Made by a program: the position numbers and the translations under genes. This document shows, piece after piece, positions 30,432-38,803 of a stretch of 53,270 nucleotides of DNA. The stretch's first letter is position 1. Every line of letters starts with the position of its first letter. Source of the stretch: Clostridiales bacterium (GTDB taxonomy: Bacteria; Bacillota_A; Clostridia; Christensenellales; Pumilibacteraceae); the NCBI GenBank assembly GCA_031264755.1, contig JAISDO010000006.1, positions 1-53,270 of the forward strand. Direction: 5' to 3'. The notes beneath the pieces were generated by a model. That model searched no databases, was not told the DNA's origin, and saw only the letters and a list, made by a program, of their open reading frames with translations.

Positions 30432-30466
30432 CTTTTCCGTTCATATTCTGATCTTTTTTGTTCATA
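30432..30466 (-). repeat. 35-bp element, copy 2 (two TATGAAC boxes 21 bp apart)
   Basis: Exact copy of 28696-28730 in the same orientation, 277 nt upstream of the gene starting at 30155. The following 16 nt differ from copy 1 mostly by A/G exchanges. Upstream, a further TATGAA half-box adjoins it. Confidence 0.7.
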
Positions 30467-30532
30467 TTCATATTTTGATTGCCCAAATACACTCCGAAAC
30501 TCATAAACAGGCACAATCATCAATTCAACACA

Positions 30533-30575
30533 ATAGCCCTCTCTCAAACTTTGATAAAGCTTGAAAGAGGGCTAT
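30533..30575 (-). terminator. Hairpin downstream of the phage-like small-gene cluster
   Basis: A 15-bp stem with one mismatch and a 13-nt loop, 29 nt after the stop at 30604; no U-tract. Confidence 0.55.
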
Positions 30576-30603
30576 CAAGTCACGAAGATACTTTGGTGTA
30601 TAT

Positions 30604-30972
30604 TTATATCACATAGCTTTGGCTATTGCAATCTTGCCGATCTTGTGCATGTTTGTACAACTTGAGATTGCGTAAAGTCAAATTGACTTTTTCTCTATAA
30701 AATCCATAGTCAAACTTCTTGTCGTGAGTCTTACAATAATGTTGTACTCTCTGCATTACAAAGTCTAGCTTCTCGTGTCCTTCTTCATAGTTGTTCTCTG
30801 CTTCGCACATCCACTGCAAGAGTTGTCCATTGATACTAGTCTCTGTCTGCAACTCTTGCACTTGACTTTCAAACTCTTTGTCTTTCTTGTTTATCACTGC
30901 AATCAATGTTGTGATTGCTCCAATGATTGCTACCAGTGCTGTTACAACTGCACTTGCTATCTCGCTATTCAT
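30604..30972 (-). CDS. Holin-like protein: N-terminal membrane helix plus coiled coil
   Basis: A 122-residue protein with one membrane segment (about 6-28), then a helical, charged region (30-60) and a basic C-terminus. The single anchor followed by a charged helical tail is reminiscent of phage holins of the LLH type, but I cannot assign it firmly. A strong AAGGAG ribosome binding site precedes the ATG. It is the last of three small same-strand genes that look phage-derived. Confidence 0.55.
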   Translation of the reverse strand: MNSEIASAVVTALVAIIGAITTLIAVINKKDKEFESQVQELQTETSINGQLLQWMCEAENNYEEGHEKLDFVMQRVQHYCKTHDKKFDYGFYREKVNLTLRNLKLYKHAQDRQDCNSQSYVI

Positions 30973-31004
30973 TGTACCTATCTCCTTTTTTGTCTTGTAT
31001 CATT

Positions 31005-31036
31005 ATCTCTCTCAGAGAACAGTCTCTGAGAGAGAT
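31005..31036. repeat. Perfect 14-bp inverted repeat between two small genes
   Basis: A CT/GA-rich perfect stem with a 4-nt ACAG loop lies between the genes at 31089-31283 and 30604-30972, just before the latter's ribosome binding site. It may tune expression of the downstream gene. Confidence 0.5.
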
Positions 31037-31088
31037 ACGACAACTACACTCAATTGCCCAACACACAACTTGCATTGAGATTGCCTTG

Positions 31089-31283
31089 TTAGGACTTTTT
31101 GGGTTTGGCTGATTTGTTGACTAATTGTTGAGATACCAATGTGTGTATATCTTGTAGACATGTCTCACATGCATGCATGTTGTGCTCAGCTCCAAAATGC
31201 TCCCAAGTTAGGCTGTGTTTGGCCAATCTTGTACATGGACCAATCTCACACTTAATATCATACAATGTACTGATTAGTTTCAT
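31089..31283 (-). CDS. Small Cys/His-containing protein, possible zinc knuckle
   Basis: Sixty-four residues with Cys and His spaced as CxxxxxC, then HxxxxHxHxCxxC, suggestive of one zinc site. The C-terminus is Lys-rich. I recognise no family. It sits between the two other small genes of the cluster with the same orientation and about 30 nt spacing to the upstream one. Confidence 0.5.
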   Translation of the reverse strand: MKLISTLYDIKCEIGPCTRLAKHSLTWEHFGAEHNMHACETCLQDIHTLVSQQLVNKSAKPKKS

Positions 31284-31311
31284 AATTTTGCTTATTCCTT
31301 GTGCGTATTTG

Positions 31312-31611
31312 TCATTCCTCTTGGATTACGTGCCTTGATTGATATATCTCTATCAACTTTTGTCTCTCTTGTTGCAATTGTTGTATACTCATGTTGACAT
31401 AGTCGTCAGCAACATCAACCCACTCTAGTACTATCTTGGCGGCGTTTATGTCTGGAGCATTGTGTTTGGTGGATGTCTTCTGTTTGACCAACTCCATCTC
31501 ACCTTCGCTGTTCTTGACATATTCTTTGACAGTCTCTTCGCTCTTGTATCCTAATGCCTTTTTGTATATAGCTTGATTTAGCTTTTTGGCTTGTTTGGCG
31601 TCCAATTGCAA
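31312..31611 (-). CDS. Phage-type small DNA-packaging-like protein (terminase-small-subunit-like)
   Basis: A 99-residue, charged, helical protein. The pattern KKALGY..EETVKEY...GE.ELVK.K...KH.APD..A.K..LEW is familiar from small proteins next to phage terminases, although I cannot name the family with certainty. It starts at TTG 31611, supported by a strong GGGAGGTG site upstream; an ATG overlapping there is out of frame. It heads a three-gene cluster ending at 30604. Confidence 0.5.
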   Translation of the reverse strand: MQLDAKQAKKLNQAIYKKALGYKSEETVKEYVKNSEGEMELVKQKTSTKHNAPDINAAKIVLEWVDVADDYVNMSIQQLQQERQKLIEIYQSRHVIQEE

Positions 31612-31639
31612 TACATATCACCTCCCATTGTCAATTATA

Positions 31640-31679
31640 TACAACAAACAGTGTCACCGCTGCGACACTGTTTGTTGTA
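31640..31679 (-). terminator. Long hairpin downstream of the M50 protease gene
   Basis: A perfect 16-bp stem with an 8-nt loop, 40 nt after the stop at 31719. No U-tract follows; the next gene's ribosome binding site does. Confidence 0.6.
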
Positions 31680-31718
31680 GTATTGAGATATATATTGCAA
31701 TTGGTACATTTGTCTTAT

Positions 31719-32456
31719 TTACCACGGAGTAATGTATACAAACACCCACTCGCCATAGAAGACAAGTCTAAAAATAGCCGCAAAAAATTGAAGCACATTG
31801 CCGCCAAAAAATTGCAAATAAGTCCCCAACAAGTCAAAATAGGATGGCATTTGAGGTACTCTATTGACAACTATACTAGCAAGTATCAAAAACACCAATA
31901 TATAGCTACCATACTCTTGCATAAACTGTACAAACTTGTTGCTAGCTCTCGTCAAAGACGAAATCAACCTAAATCCATCTAGAGGGGCTATAGGCAACAG
32001 ATTGAAAAATACCAAGAAAATATTGACAGTAGCCAATATAGAAAAGAATTCAAAAAAGAAGACCCAAATATCAAAAGCACTACCGTAACTATCAAAAGCC
32101 ATCTTTTGACACAATGTCGCCAAAAACACACTCACAATCATGAGTGCAAAGTTGACAGTTACGCCTGCTATAGCAACACAAAAACTCCCTAATCTGCGAT
32201 TGCGAAAGTTGAGTGGGTTGACCTCTACAGGTTTGGCAAATCCAAACCCTGCAATTATGAGTGCAACAAACCCAATAGGATCTATATGTGACCTAGGATT
32301 GAGCGTCAAACGCCCTTGTACTTGGGGAGTTATGTCACCATTGCGTACTGCCACCCAAGCATGAGCAAACTCATGCAATGTCAAAGATACAATAGCAACT
32401 ACGCCAAACATTATGAGTGTGCGTATATCTACAGCCCCATTAATAGTAGGAATCAT
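31719..32456 (-). CDS. Site-2 protease family (M50) intramembrane metalloprotease
   Basis: A zinc intramembrane protease of the small M50B group (YwhC/FtsH-like S2P), with unknown substrate. The 245 residues have HEFAHAW (about 28-34, zinc ligands and catalytic Glu), GRLTLNPRSHIDPIG near 48, and NLLPIAPLDGFRL near 150 supplying the third ligand Asp. About six membrane segments are predicted. The promoter lies 6 nt before the ATG, without a ribosome binding site. Confidence 0.9.
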   Translation of the reverse strand: MIPTINGAVDIRTLIMFGVVAIVSLTLHEFAHAWVAVRNGDITPQVQGRLTLNPRSHIDPIGFVALIIAGFGFAKPVEVNPLNFRNRRLGSFCVAIAGVTVNFALMIVSVFLATLCQKMAFDSYGSAFDIWVFFFEFFSILATVNIFLVFFNLLPIAPLDGFRLISSLTRASNKFVQFMQEYGSYILVFLILASIVVNRVPQMPSYFDLLGTYLQFFGGNVLQFFAAIFRLVFYGEWVFVYITPW

Positions 32457-32462
32457 ATATAC

Positions 32463-32490
32463 ATTATAGCATAATCAATCAATAAGTCAA
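32463..32490 (-). promoter_or_regulatory. Promoter abutting the M50 protease gene (predicted leaderless mRNA)
   Basis: On the minus strand, TTGACT (32490-32485), 16 nt, TATAAT (32468-32463), then six nt and the ATG at 32456. Confidence 0.7.
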
Positions 32491-32563
32491 TTGAATATAC
32501 ACTACAAAAAACAAAATAATATCAGACAACAATTTTTGGTTACCAAATCTAAACAAGCCCTAT

Positions 32564-33094
32564 CTACAGGACTTGCACCTGATTGCTTGACAATACTACT
32601 AAGGCAGCTTGATGGTTGGACAAGGTTGTGCCTGCACAAGCCTTGCTATCTACTACAATCTTGATATCAGGCAGTTTGGCTTTGAGTATCAAGGCATTGG
32701 ACACTACGCATATATCTGTACATACACCACACACCTCTATAGTGCTACAATTGTGTATCTGTACCAACTCGGCTACTTTATCTGCCAATTGTATACACCC
32801 AAAAGTATACTTATCTATCACAACCGCCCCTTGAGTATCTAGCTGAGGTATGATGTCATGTCCATTGGTACCTAGCACACAATGCACAATAGGTAGATAT
32901 TTGCCTTCTTGAGTTGACATATAATTGTCTGTATGGGTGTCTCTACTGTAGACTATAGGATACCCTAACATACGATACTCTTGCACCTTGTCAACTACAC
33001 ACGATACTATATCACTAGCTTGATTGCTCCCAAGCACACCTGTCACAAAGTCATTTTGCATATCTATGACTAGCAACATTTTTTTGTCTTTCAT
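32564..33094 (-). CDS. Nicotinamidase/isochorismatase-family cysteine hydrolase
   Basis: Likely converts nicotinamide to nicotinate for NAD salvage, or hydrolyses a similar amide. The catalytic triad is visible: Asp in LLVIDMQNDFV near the N-terminus, Lys in DKYTFG near residue 100, and Cys in CGVCTDICVVSNAL near 130. SRDTHTDNY near 52 would supply metal ligands. ATG at 33094 was preferred to a TTG two codons earlier. It is a 176-residue protein of normal length. Confidence 0.88.
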   Translation of the reverse strand: MKDKKMLLVIDMQNDFVTGVLGSNQASDIVSCVVDKVQEYRMLGYPIVYSRDTHTDNYMSTQEGKYLPIVHCVLGTNGHDIIPQLDTQGAVVIDKYTFGCIQLADKVAELVQIHNCSTIEVCGVCTDICVVSNALILKAKLPDIKIVVDSKACAGTTLSNHQAALVVLSSNQVQVL

Positions 33095-33246
33095 ACACAA
33101 TTACAATTCACAATTTAGAACCATTTTGGATTGGAGTGAATTAACACCAAATCAAGTTTGCTACTTTAGGTCACTGATGACTTTGTTAGGTAGCAATGAG
33201 GTGCCTTTTAAGACCAAATCACATTTGGAGATGCTAGACACTGTCT

Positions 33247-34923
33247 CTATTCTACAACGTCCGCTAGCACAAAGTCACTGTCATCTTTGATACCCAATGA
33301 TGTTTTGGCTTGCTCTCTTAGTTTGAACTTTTGTATCTTGCCTGACGCTGTCATAGGATACTTGTCCACAAAGAAGATATACTTGGGTATCTTGTGTCTA
33401 GCTAGCTTAGTATCCAAAAAGCTTTTGACATCATCCTCACTCAACTTGGCAGTGTCCTTAGGCTTGATGAAGACGCATACTTCTTCGCCCAAACGTGCCG
33501 AAGGTACGGACACTACTTGAGCATCTTGAACTTGACTATGAGTATACAGTACTTCTTCTATCTCTCTTGGTGAGATATTCTCACCACCCCTTATTATCAT
33601 ATCCTTGATACGACCTGTAACTCTAAAGTAACCATTGGGGTCACGTACCACCAAGTCCCCAGTATGCAACCAACCATCCTTGTCTATAGCTTTGGCAGTT
33701 GCTTCGGGATTTTTGTAATAACCGAGCATCAACTGATACCCTTTGGTTACAAATTCGCCAGGTTGTCCATCTGGCAGATCAGCACCTGTCTCTGGGTCTA
33801 CAATCTTATTGGTTATGTGCTCAAACGAACATCCAACTGTACCAACTTTGAGATCTATACTATCTGTACTCAGACACTGAGTACAAGCCGGACTAGCTTC
33901 GGTCTGTCCATAGAGACTACTGATCTCACTCATATACATCTTGTCAACTACCGCTTGCAACACATGCTTGGGACATGGACTACCTGCCATAATGCCACGT
34001 CTCAATGTCCTAAAGTCATACTTGTCAAAGTCTCTATGTGTCAACACGTTGATAAACATAGTAGGCACACCATGTAATGCAGTACACTTCTCAAACTCTA
34101 CTGCATGCATTACCTTGAGTGGCGTGTAATACAACAGAGGTATCATTGTACTACCGTGCGTGACACAAGCAAGTATTGCTACAACTATCCCAAAACAATG
34201 AAAAAATGGCACTGGTATACACAATCTATCCTTGTCACCAAAACCTAGCCTATCGCCTATTTGTTTGGCATTGTTGACTATATTATAATGAGTCAACATT
34301 ACCCCTTTGGGGAATCCAGTCGTACCACTAGTGTACTGTATGTTGATTAGATCGTGCGAGTCACACATATTGCACGCATCAATATATTCTTGTTGAGTTA
34401 CCAACGCTCCAAAACTAGCTATGTCCTTCCAGTTGTAGAATCCATCATAGCTATTGTCATCCATACTAAAGACCGCCTTCAACTCAGGCAATGCTTTGGA
34501 TTTGAGTTTGCCCACTTTGCTCTTCTTGAGTTCGGGGCATATGGTGTACATTATTTTTTGACAGTCTATATCCTTGATACCATTGGATATGAAGAGTGCC
34601 TTGCTGTCTGATTGTTTGAGCAAGTACTGTATCTCATCTTGCTTGTAGTTGGTGTTGGCGGGCACAAGCACACAACCTATCTTAGCAGTCGCAAAAAAGA
34701 GCACCAGCCACTGTGGATAGTTGGTAGCCCATACTGCAATATGGTCACCCTTGACGAACCCTAATCCCAACAATCCTTTGGCTATTGCGTCCACGTCCTT
34801 GTTGAGCTCATAATAAGTCCGCTCATAGTCACAGTCTATATACTTGACCGCTTGTACTGTACCGTACTGTTGACTTGCATGCTGCAAGAGTTGCCCTATA
34901 GTGATATCTAGCAATTTGTTCAT
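33247..34923 (-). CDS. AMP-forming acyl-CoA synthetase/ligase
   Basis: Activates a carboxylic acid as acyl-AMP and transfers it to CoA. The 558 residues show YTSGTTGFPKGVMLTH (about 195, P-loop), YGQTEASP near 338, GWLHTGDL near 415, and the C-terminal hinge and lysine TGRIKDMIIRGGENI and TASGKIQKFKLRE. The resemblance to FadD-like medium/long-chain enzymes is general, so the substrate is open. An AAAGGGG site lies before the ATG. It precedes the hydrolase gene by about 150 nt. Confidence 0.9.
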   Translation of the reverse strand: MNKLLDITIGQLLQHASQQYGTVQAVKYIDCDYERTYYELNKDVDAIAKGLLGLGFVKGDHIAVWATNYPQWLVLFFATAKIGCVLVPANTNYKQDEIQYLLKQSDSKALFISNGIKDIDCQKIMYTICPELKKSKVGKLKSKALPELKAVFSMDDNSYDGFYNWKDIASFGALVTQQEYIDACNMCDSHDLINIQYTSGTTGFPKGVMLTHYNIVNNAKQIGDRLGFGDKDRLCIPVPFFHCFGIVVAILACVTHGSTMIPLLYYTPLKVMHAVEFEKCTALHGVPTMFINVLTHRDFDKYDFRTLRRGIMAGSPCPKHVLQAVVDKMYMSEISSLYGQTEASPACTQCLSTDSIDLKVGTVGCSFEHITNKIVDPETGADLPDGQPGEFVTKGYQLMLGYYKNPEATAKAIDKDGWLHTGDLVVRDPNGYFRVTGRIKDMIIRGGENISPREIEEVLYTHSQVQDAQVVSVPSARLGEEVCVFIKPKDTAKLSEDDVKSFLDTKLARHKIPKYIFFVDKYPMTASGKIQKFKLREQAKTSLGIKDDSDFVLADVVE

Positions 34924-35129
34924 ATAGTCCCCTTTGTGTAGTATACTAGTTGCTCAGAGTACACACCACTAAATTAAGCAACAAATGTTGTGGCAAACAA
35001 TGCCAAACTTAGTTATGCTAAACATGAGCACAAGAAGTGCTTGCTTAAAAGTATAAGATAGTATAACACAATTTGTGTAGTTGTACAAGCTCAACAAACA
35101 CAATTGGCATACACATACACAATAAGACA

Positions 35130-35169
35130 ATATCTGCCACTTGACAATACAACAATCAAGTGGTAGATA
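35130..35169 (-). terminator. Hairpin at the end of the amino-sugar operon
   Basis: A 14-bp stem containing one G-T pair with an 11-nt loop, 34 nt after the GH4 gene stop. Confidence 0.55.
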
Positions 35170-35202
35170 CTGATTTTGGCATGATATATGACTATGTTAG
35201 TT

Positions 35203-36552
35203 TTATTTTGCTACAGATTTTGATTGATCAAACTGTGGCAAATATTGCTTGTGTGCAAGGTACAACTTGTCAAAGACTTGTACTGCCAATGAGTCGGATT
35301 GTACAAGCGGATTGAGATTGAGAGCGGTTATTGCTGTATCTCTACACCCAGTCACAGCGGCCAGTACACACATATAATCAAAAGTTTTGATGTTGGCAAT
35401 AGTCCCCGCTATCTCAGGTTTGAGCCTCCCTATATTGATAGGCTTTGGACCACTTGCGGTCACAACACACGCACACTCTATCACAGCGTCCTCACTAAGA
35501 TTGGATATGGTACCATTGTTGGGCACATTGAGATATTGAATATCACAAGTGTCGTTGTATATACTGCATATCAAGTTGCAAGCAGCGTCAGAGTACATTG
35601 CCCCGCCTCTCTTCTCCAACTCTTTTGGCTTCTCTTTGAGGTCTAGCCTCGCATACAACTGAAACAAGTCATGCTCAACTTGTTTGACCACTTCGCCCCT
35701 AACTTGGTTGTCTTTGTACTCTTTGAGTTGCTTGTCTAATTGCTCTTGAGTGTGGAAGTAATAATTGTGATAAGAGCAGGGTATACACCCAAGCCCTCGT
35801 ATCAACTCAGGCGAAAAATCTATGCCATGGATATTTTTCATGTTGACGTCTTCGGTCTTGTCTAGATACACTTGCAAAAACTCAGGCATTATGCTCACAC
35901 CGTCTAAAAATACATCTGTAGCAAATACAAAATGATTGCTACCTTGCAATTCTAGCCTTATGCGACCAATGTCTACTTTGAGTAATTTGGCAAAATTGCT
36001 AACCATGCCTATGGGGAGATTGCATAGCCCTATCGCTTTTTTGTAATTGGTATATCTATGTATACTCTCTGTAACAATGCCTGCTGGATTGGTAAAATTG
36101 AGCAACCAAGCATCTGGACACAATTCTTGTATATCTTTGACTATATCTAGTATTACAGGTATAGTACGCCAAGCCTTGAACGCCCCTCCTGCACCGTTGG
36201 TCTCTTGTCCTATTATGCCAAGACTATTGGGTATACGCTCATCCAATATACGGGCGTCAATCTGCCCTACACGCATTTGGGTAGTGACAAAGTCCGCTCC
36301 TTCAAGTGCTGCCCTACGATCTAATGTAGTTAGGATCTTCATGTCTATGCCCGCTTTGTCTACCATACGCCTCGCAAGCTGTGACACTATATCCAACTTT
36401 TGCTTGCCTTCGGGCACATCTACTAGCCACAATTCGCTCACGGGGAGTTGCTTGTGTCGCAATATAAAGCCCTCTACAAGTTCGGGCGTATAGCTAGATC
36501 CTCCACCTATAGTGACTACTTTGATTTTGTCCTTTTTGGTTGTCTTCTTCAT
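35203..36552 (-). CDS. 6-phospho-beta-glucosidase, GH4 family
   Basis: An NAD+- and metal-dependent hydrolase that cleaves 6-phospho-beta-disaccharides, here probably phosphorylated chitobiose or cellobiose. The N-terminal Rossmann motif reads TIGGGSSYTPELVEG. NFTNPAGIVTE near residue 150 and the metal-binding cysteine motif GLCNLPIGM near 175 follow, with HDLFQ-like and GGAMYSDAA segments later. The 449 residues are normal. An AAGGA site precedes the ATG, and the gene begins 3 nt after the kinase gene. Confidence 0.93.
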   Translation of the reverse strand: MKKTTKKDKIKVVTIGGGSSYTPELVEGFILRHKQLPVSELWLVDVPEGKQKLDIVSQLARRMVDKAGIDMKILTTLDRRAALEGADFVTTQMRVGQIDARILDERIPNSLGIIGQETNGAGGAFKAWRTIPVILDIVKDIQELCPDAWLLNFTNPAGIVTESIHRYTNYKKAIGLCNLPIGMVSNFAKLLKVDIGRIRLELQGSNHFVFATDVFLDGVSIMPEFLQVYLDKTEDVNMKNIHGIDFSPELIRGLGCIPCSYHNYYFHTQEQLDKQLKEYKDNQVRGEVVKQVEHDLFQLYARLDLKEKPKELEKRGGAMYSDAACNLICSIYNDTCDIQYLNVPNNGTISNLSEDAVIECACVVTASGPKPINIGRLKPEIAGTIANIKTFDYMCVLAAVTGCRDTAITALNLNPLVQSDSLAVQVFDKLYLAHKQYLPQFDQSKSVAK

Positions 36553-36555
36553 ATA

Positions 36556-37479
36556 TTATCCTTGTTGATATTGCAATAGTGCTATTGCTCCCCATACGGG
36601 GTCTTTTTGGGCTTTGATTACGTTGACTGCGGGATAACTCTCTTGAATTGTCTTGACAAAGTTATCCATCAAGATGTAGTTGCCCAATATGTTGCCCCCA
36701 TTGACCACAACATTGGCGTCTTGTGTATTGAGTCTTCTCAATAGACTAGTCGCCAAGATTGACAGTTGCTTCGCCGCCTGTACCAAGATATCATTGCATA
36801 TAGTATCACCTTGCAATGCACCTTGCATAACTAGTCTTGACAGCTGTGCGACTTTGGATTTGTCCTTGGAGTACTCACCATACACAGTCCCAATACAATC
36901 TGCCAAGTCTTGTATACCAAAGTGACTAAGCAACATATCCGTCAGTACTGTAGGTTTGCCCCGCCCGTCATAAGCACAAAATGCACAATGCAATGCCTGT
37001 ATAGCTATCCAATATCCCGACCCACCATCGTCCAATATATGCCCCCAACCACCAACTCGTATCGTATTGCCCATCTTGTCCATTCCATAGGCTATAGACC
37101 CTGTACCCGATATCAAGACAATACCTAGTTTGCCCTTGTCCACATAGTTGGCAAGTGGCAACAATCCATCATTGACTACCACAATCTTGCACTCGTATCC
37201 CAGTCCACGTATTGATTTTTGCATCATCTTGACATGCATACTACTATCTACACCCGCACTACCAATACATACACCTAGACAATCTTGACGAGACAAACTT
37301 GTCTTGGCATAAAATCCATCCAACAGTCTATGCAAATTATCTTTGACATAGTCGCAACTATTGGATGCTATATTGGTGCCCCCGCCGTATACTATATCAC
37401 CAATCTGCTTTTGGTGCTCGTCTACACACAGCAATCTACTGTTTGTACCTCCACCATCTATACCTATGTAATGTCGCAT
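36556..37479 (-). CDS. BadF/BadG-type kinase, probable N-acetylglucosamine kinase
   Basis: An ASKHA-fold ATPase likely phosphorylating free GlcNAc or glucosamine released by the GH4 enzyme. Motifs are YIGIDGGGTNSR (phosphate 1), VVVNDGLLPLA, GIVLISGTGSIAYG (phosphate 2), GGWGHILDDGGSGYWI, and a late VNGGNILGN. ATG at 37479 has GGAGG 5-6 nt upstream and gives the usual start; the longer frame adds 14 residues without support. It is tightly linked to the GH4 gene. Confidence 0.88.
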   Translation of the reverse strand: MRHYIGIDGGGTNSRLLCVDEHQKQIGDIVYGGGTNIASNSCDYVKDNLHRLLDGFYAKTSLSRQDCLGVCIGSAGVDSSMHVKMMQKSIRGLGYECKIVVVNDGLLPLANYVDKGKLGIVLISGTGSIAYGMDKMGNTIRVGGWGHILDDGGSGYWIAIQALHCAFCAYDGRGKPTVLTDMLLSHFGIQDLADCIGTVYGEYSKDKSKVAQLSRLVMQGALQGDTICNDILVQAAKQLSILATSLLRRLNTQDANVVVNGGNILGNYILMDNFVKTIQESYPAVNVIKAQKDPVWGAIALLQYQQG

Positions 37480-37638
37480 TGCACCCTCCAACAGTAGCAC
37501 ACATTGCCAAGTACCAACCAACCTTCACTGCCCAAATCAAATTTGAACCAAAGTCTAAACTACGACTTGAGGTAGTTTGCTATAATATTGACAGTTGTCA
37601 ACTTAGGGATACTTGTACAATATACAAGATGTATCAAC

Positions 37639-38346
37639 CTAAGATTTCAAGTAACTAGCTAGACTCCAATCGTTGGATTGTATCCAACTCTTGAGCTCAA
37701 TGCTAGTCAGTATATCCAACTCTCTAACTCTAGGGGTATTGTATCCACTAGTCTTCAATAGATGCACATCTACATAAGCTGGGTGACACATGATCTCTAT
37801 ACTCTTAGCACTAGCGTTGTTAGATATTATACTTTTGACGCATTCTAATGTAGCGTCGTCAGCATAGAACTCACTACTGTACTTGTCAGTACTACTCCCA
37901 CGCAAACCTACCTGATACTTGGTTGCCAACTCTTGTACAACCTTGTCTACACCTTGCAACATATGTACATGGTGATGACTATCAAAATGAGTTGGCTGGA
38001 TACCCGCATCCAATACCTTGCGTATCTGCAATTCAAATTCGGCATTCACTTCGTCCAAATCTATCTTGCTCTCAGCAGCCATACTCTCTACTTGCAACAA
38101 CTTGCAAAAATTGCCTTGTGTATCTGTTATGCACTTGTGTGTGCCTATACTCTTGCCTGTACTGAGCGTAAGATGTATACCTACCTTGATATCATACTGC
38201 CTGCTCAATTGCACCGCATGACCAAACCCTACTCCATTAGGCATAATAGTAGTAGATCTCACTACTCCATTGACAAAAGCATCTATTATCCCATAGTTGA
38301 CACCTTGACTGTATCCAAAGTCATCAGCATTAAAAATAATCTTCAT
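37639..38346 (-). CDS. chbG: ChbG/YdjC-family carbohydrate deacetylase
   Basis: Removes an acetyl group from chitooligosaccharides, in E. coli a prerequisite for ChbF cleavage and for inducing the operon. The 235 residues have the metal Asp pair in NADDFGYSQGVN (about 6-17), HLTLSTGKS near 60, and DSHHHVHM near 122. The context with a GH4 enzyme and lactose-family PTS supports this role. About 110 nt and a hairpin separate it from the IIA gene upstream. Confidence 0.9.
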   Translation of the reverse strand: MKIIFNADDFGYSQGVNYGIIDAFVNGVVRSTTIMPNGVGFGHAVQLSRQYDIKVGIHLTLSTGKSIGTHKCITDTQGNFCKLLQVESMAAESKIDLDEVNAEFELQIRKVLDAGIQPTHFDSHHHVHMLQGVDKVVQELATKYQVGLRGSSTDKYSSEFYADDATLECVKSIISNNASAKSIEIMCHPAYVDVHLLKTSGYNTPRVRELDILTSIELKSWIQSNDWSLASYLKS

Positions 38347-38388
38347 AATTCAATTGTTATCCATACAATATCATCAAATAATATTGCC

Positions 38389-38437
38389 AATATAGTCAAC
38401 CTATCTGTTGTCTCAATGAGATCAAGTTGACTATATT
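38389..38437 (-). terminator. Hairpin between PTS IIA and chbG
   Basis: A perfect 12-bp outer stem enclosing a 25-nt region with a small inner stem. It lies 19 nt after the IIA stop. It may partly end transcription or protect the PTS message. Confidence 0.45.
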
Positions 38438-38455
38438 GATCAATTTGTACTTGTA

Positions 38456-38794
38456 TTAATCAACCTGATTGTTGAGGGATATCTTGTTGTACAAGTCTAC
38501 AATCTCTATAGCCAAGTCCTTGGCTAGTATTGCAGTCATAACATGGTCTTGAGCATGCACCATAAAGAGATTGATCTCTATCTTCTCGCCAGTAGCTGCT
38601 CTACCTATCAATCCAGTTTGTGCATGATGTGCTGCCGAGATAGCTTGTTCGGCTTGATTGAGAGACTCTTGTGCCTGACTCAACTCGCCATTTTTGGCAA
38701 AGTGTATAGCCTCCATAGCATAACTCTTAGCACTACCCGCTTCTACAATAAGGTTCATTATTGTCGTCATCAAATCTTCGTTGTCCTTGCTCAT
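38456..38794 (-). CDS. PTS lactose/cellobiose-family enzyme IIA
   Basis: A small phosphocarrier that passes phosphate from HPr to IIB. The 112 residues form a helical bundle, with the phosphorylated His in LFMVHAQDHVM (about residue 79). The family Asp and EAIHFAKNGE segment are present. It begins 10 nt after the IIC gene. Confidence 0.93.
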   Translation of the reverse strand: MSKDNEDLMTTIMNLIVEAGSAKSYAMEAIHFAKNGELSQAQESLNQAEQAISAAHHAQTGLIGRAATGEKIEINLFMVHAQDHVMTAILAKDLAIEIVDLYNKISLNNQVD

Positions 38795-38803
38795 ATACTT
38801 CTC

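Larger units (their letters stand above)
30156..30603. other. Regulatory region upstream of module 1
   Basis: No gene is supported in this 448-nt gap. It contains the second copy of the 35-bp element (30432-30466), a TATACT box and a 7-bp hairpin shortly downstream of it on the minus strand, the shared AATCTTGGAT block, and the hairpin 30533-30575 ending the next cluster. The leader to the gene at 30155 would be about 250 nt. Confidence 0.5.

Noticed and set aside
27814..31679. Long inverted repeats considered as integron attC sites or transposon ends
   Set aside because: Their arms have unrelated sequences, no integrase or transposase is nearby, and each sits just beyond a stop codon, so a transcript-end role fits better.
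25937..31700. tRNA-Pro considered as the integration site of the accessory island
   Set aside because: rqcH, a core gene, lies between the tRNA and the island. I found no repeated tRNA 3' end and no integrase.
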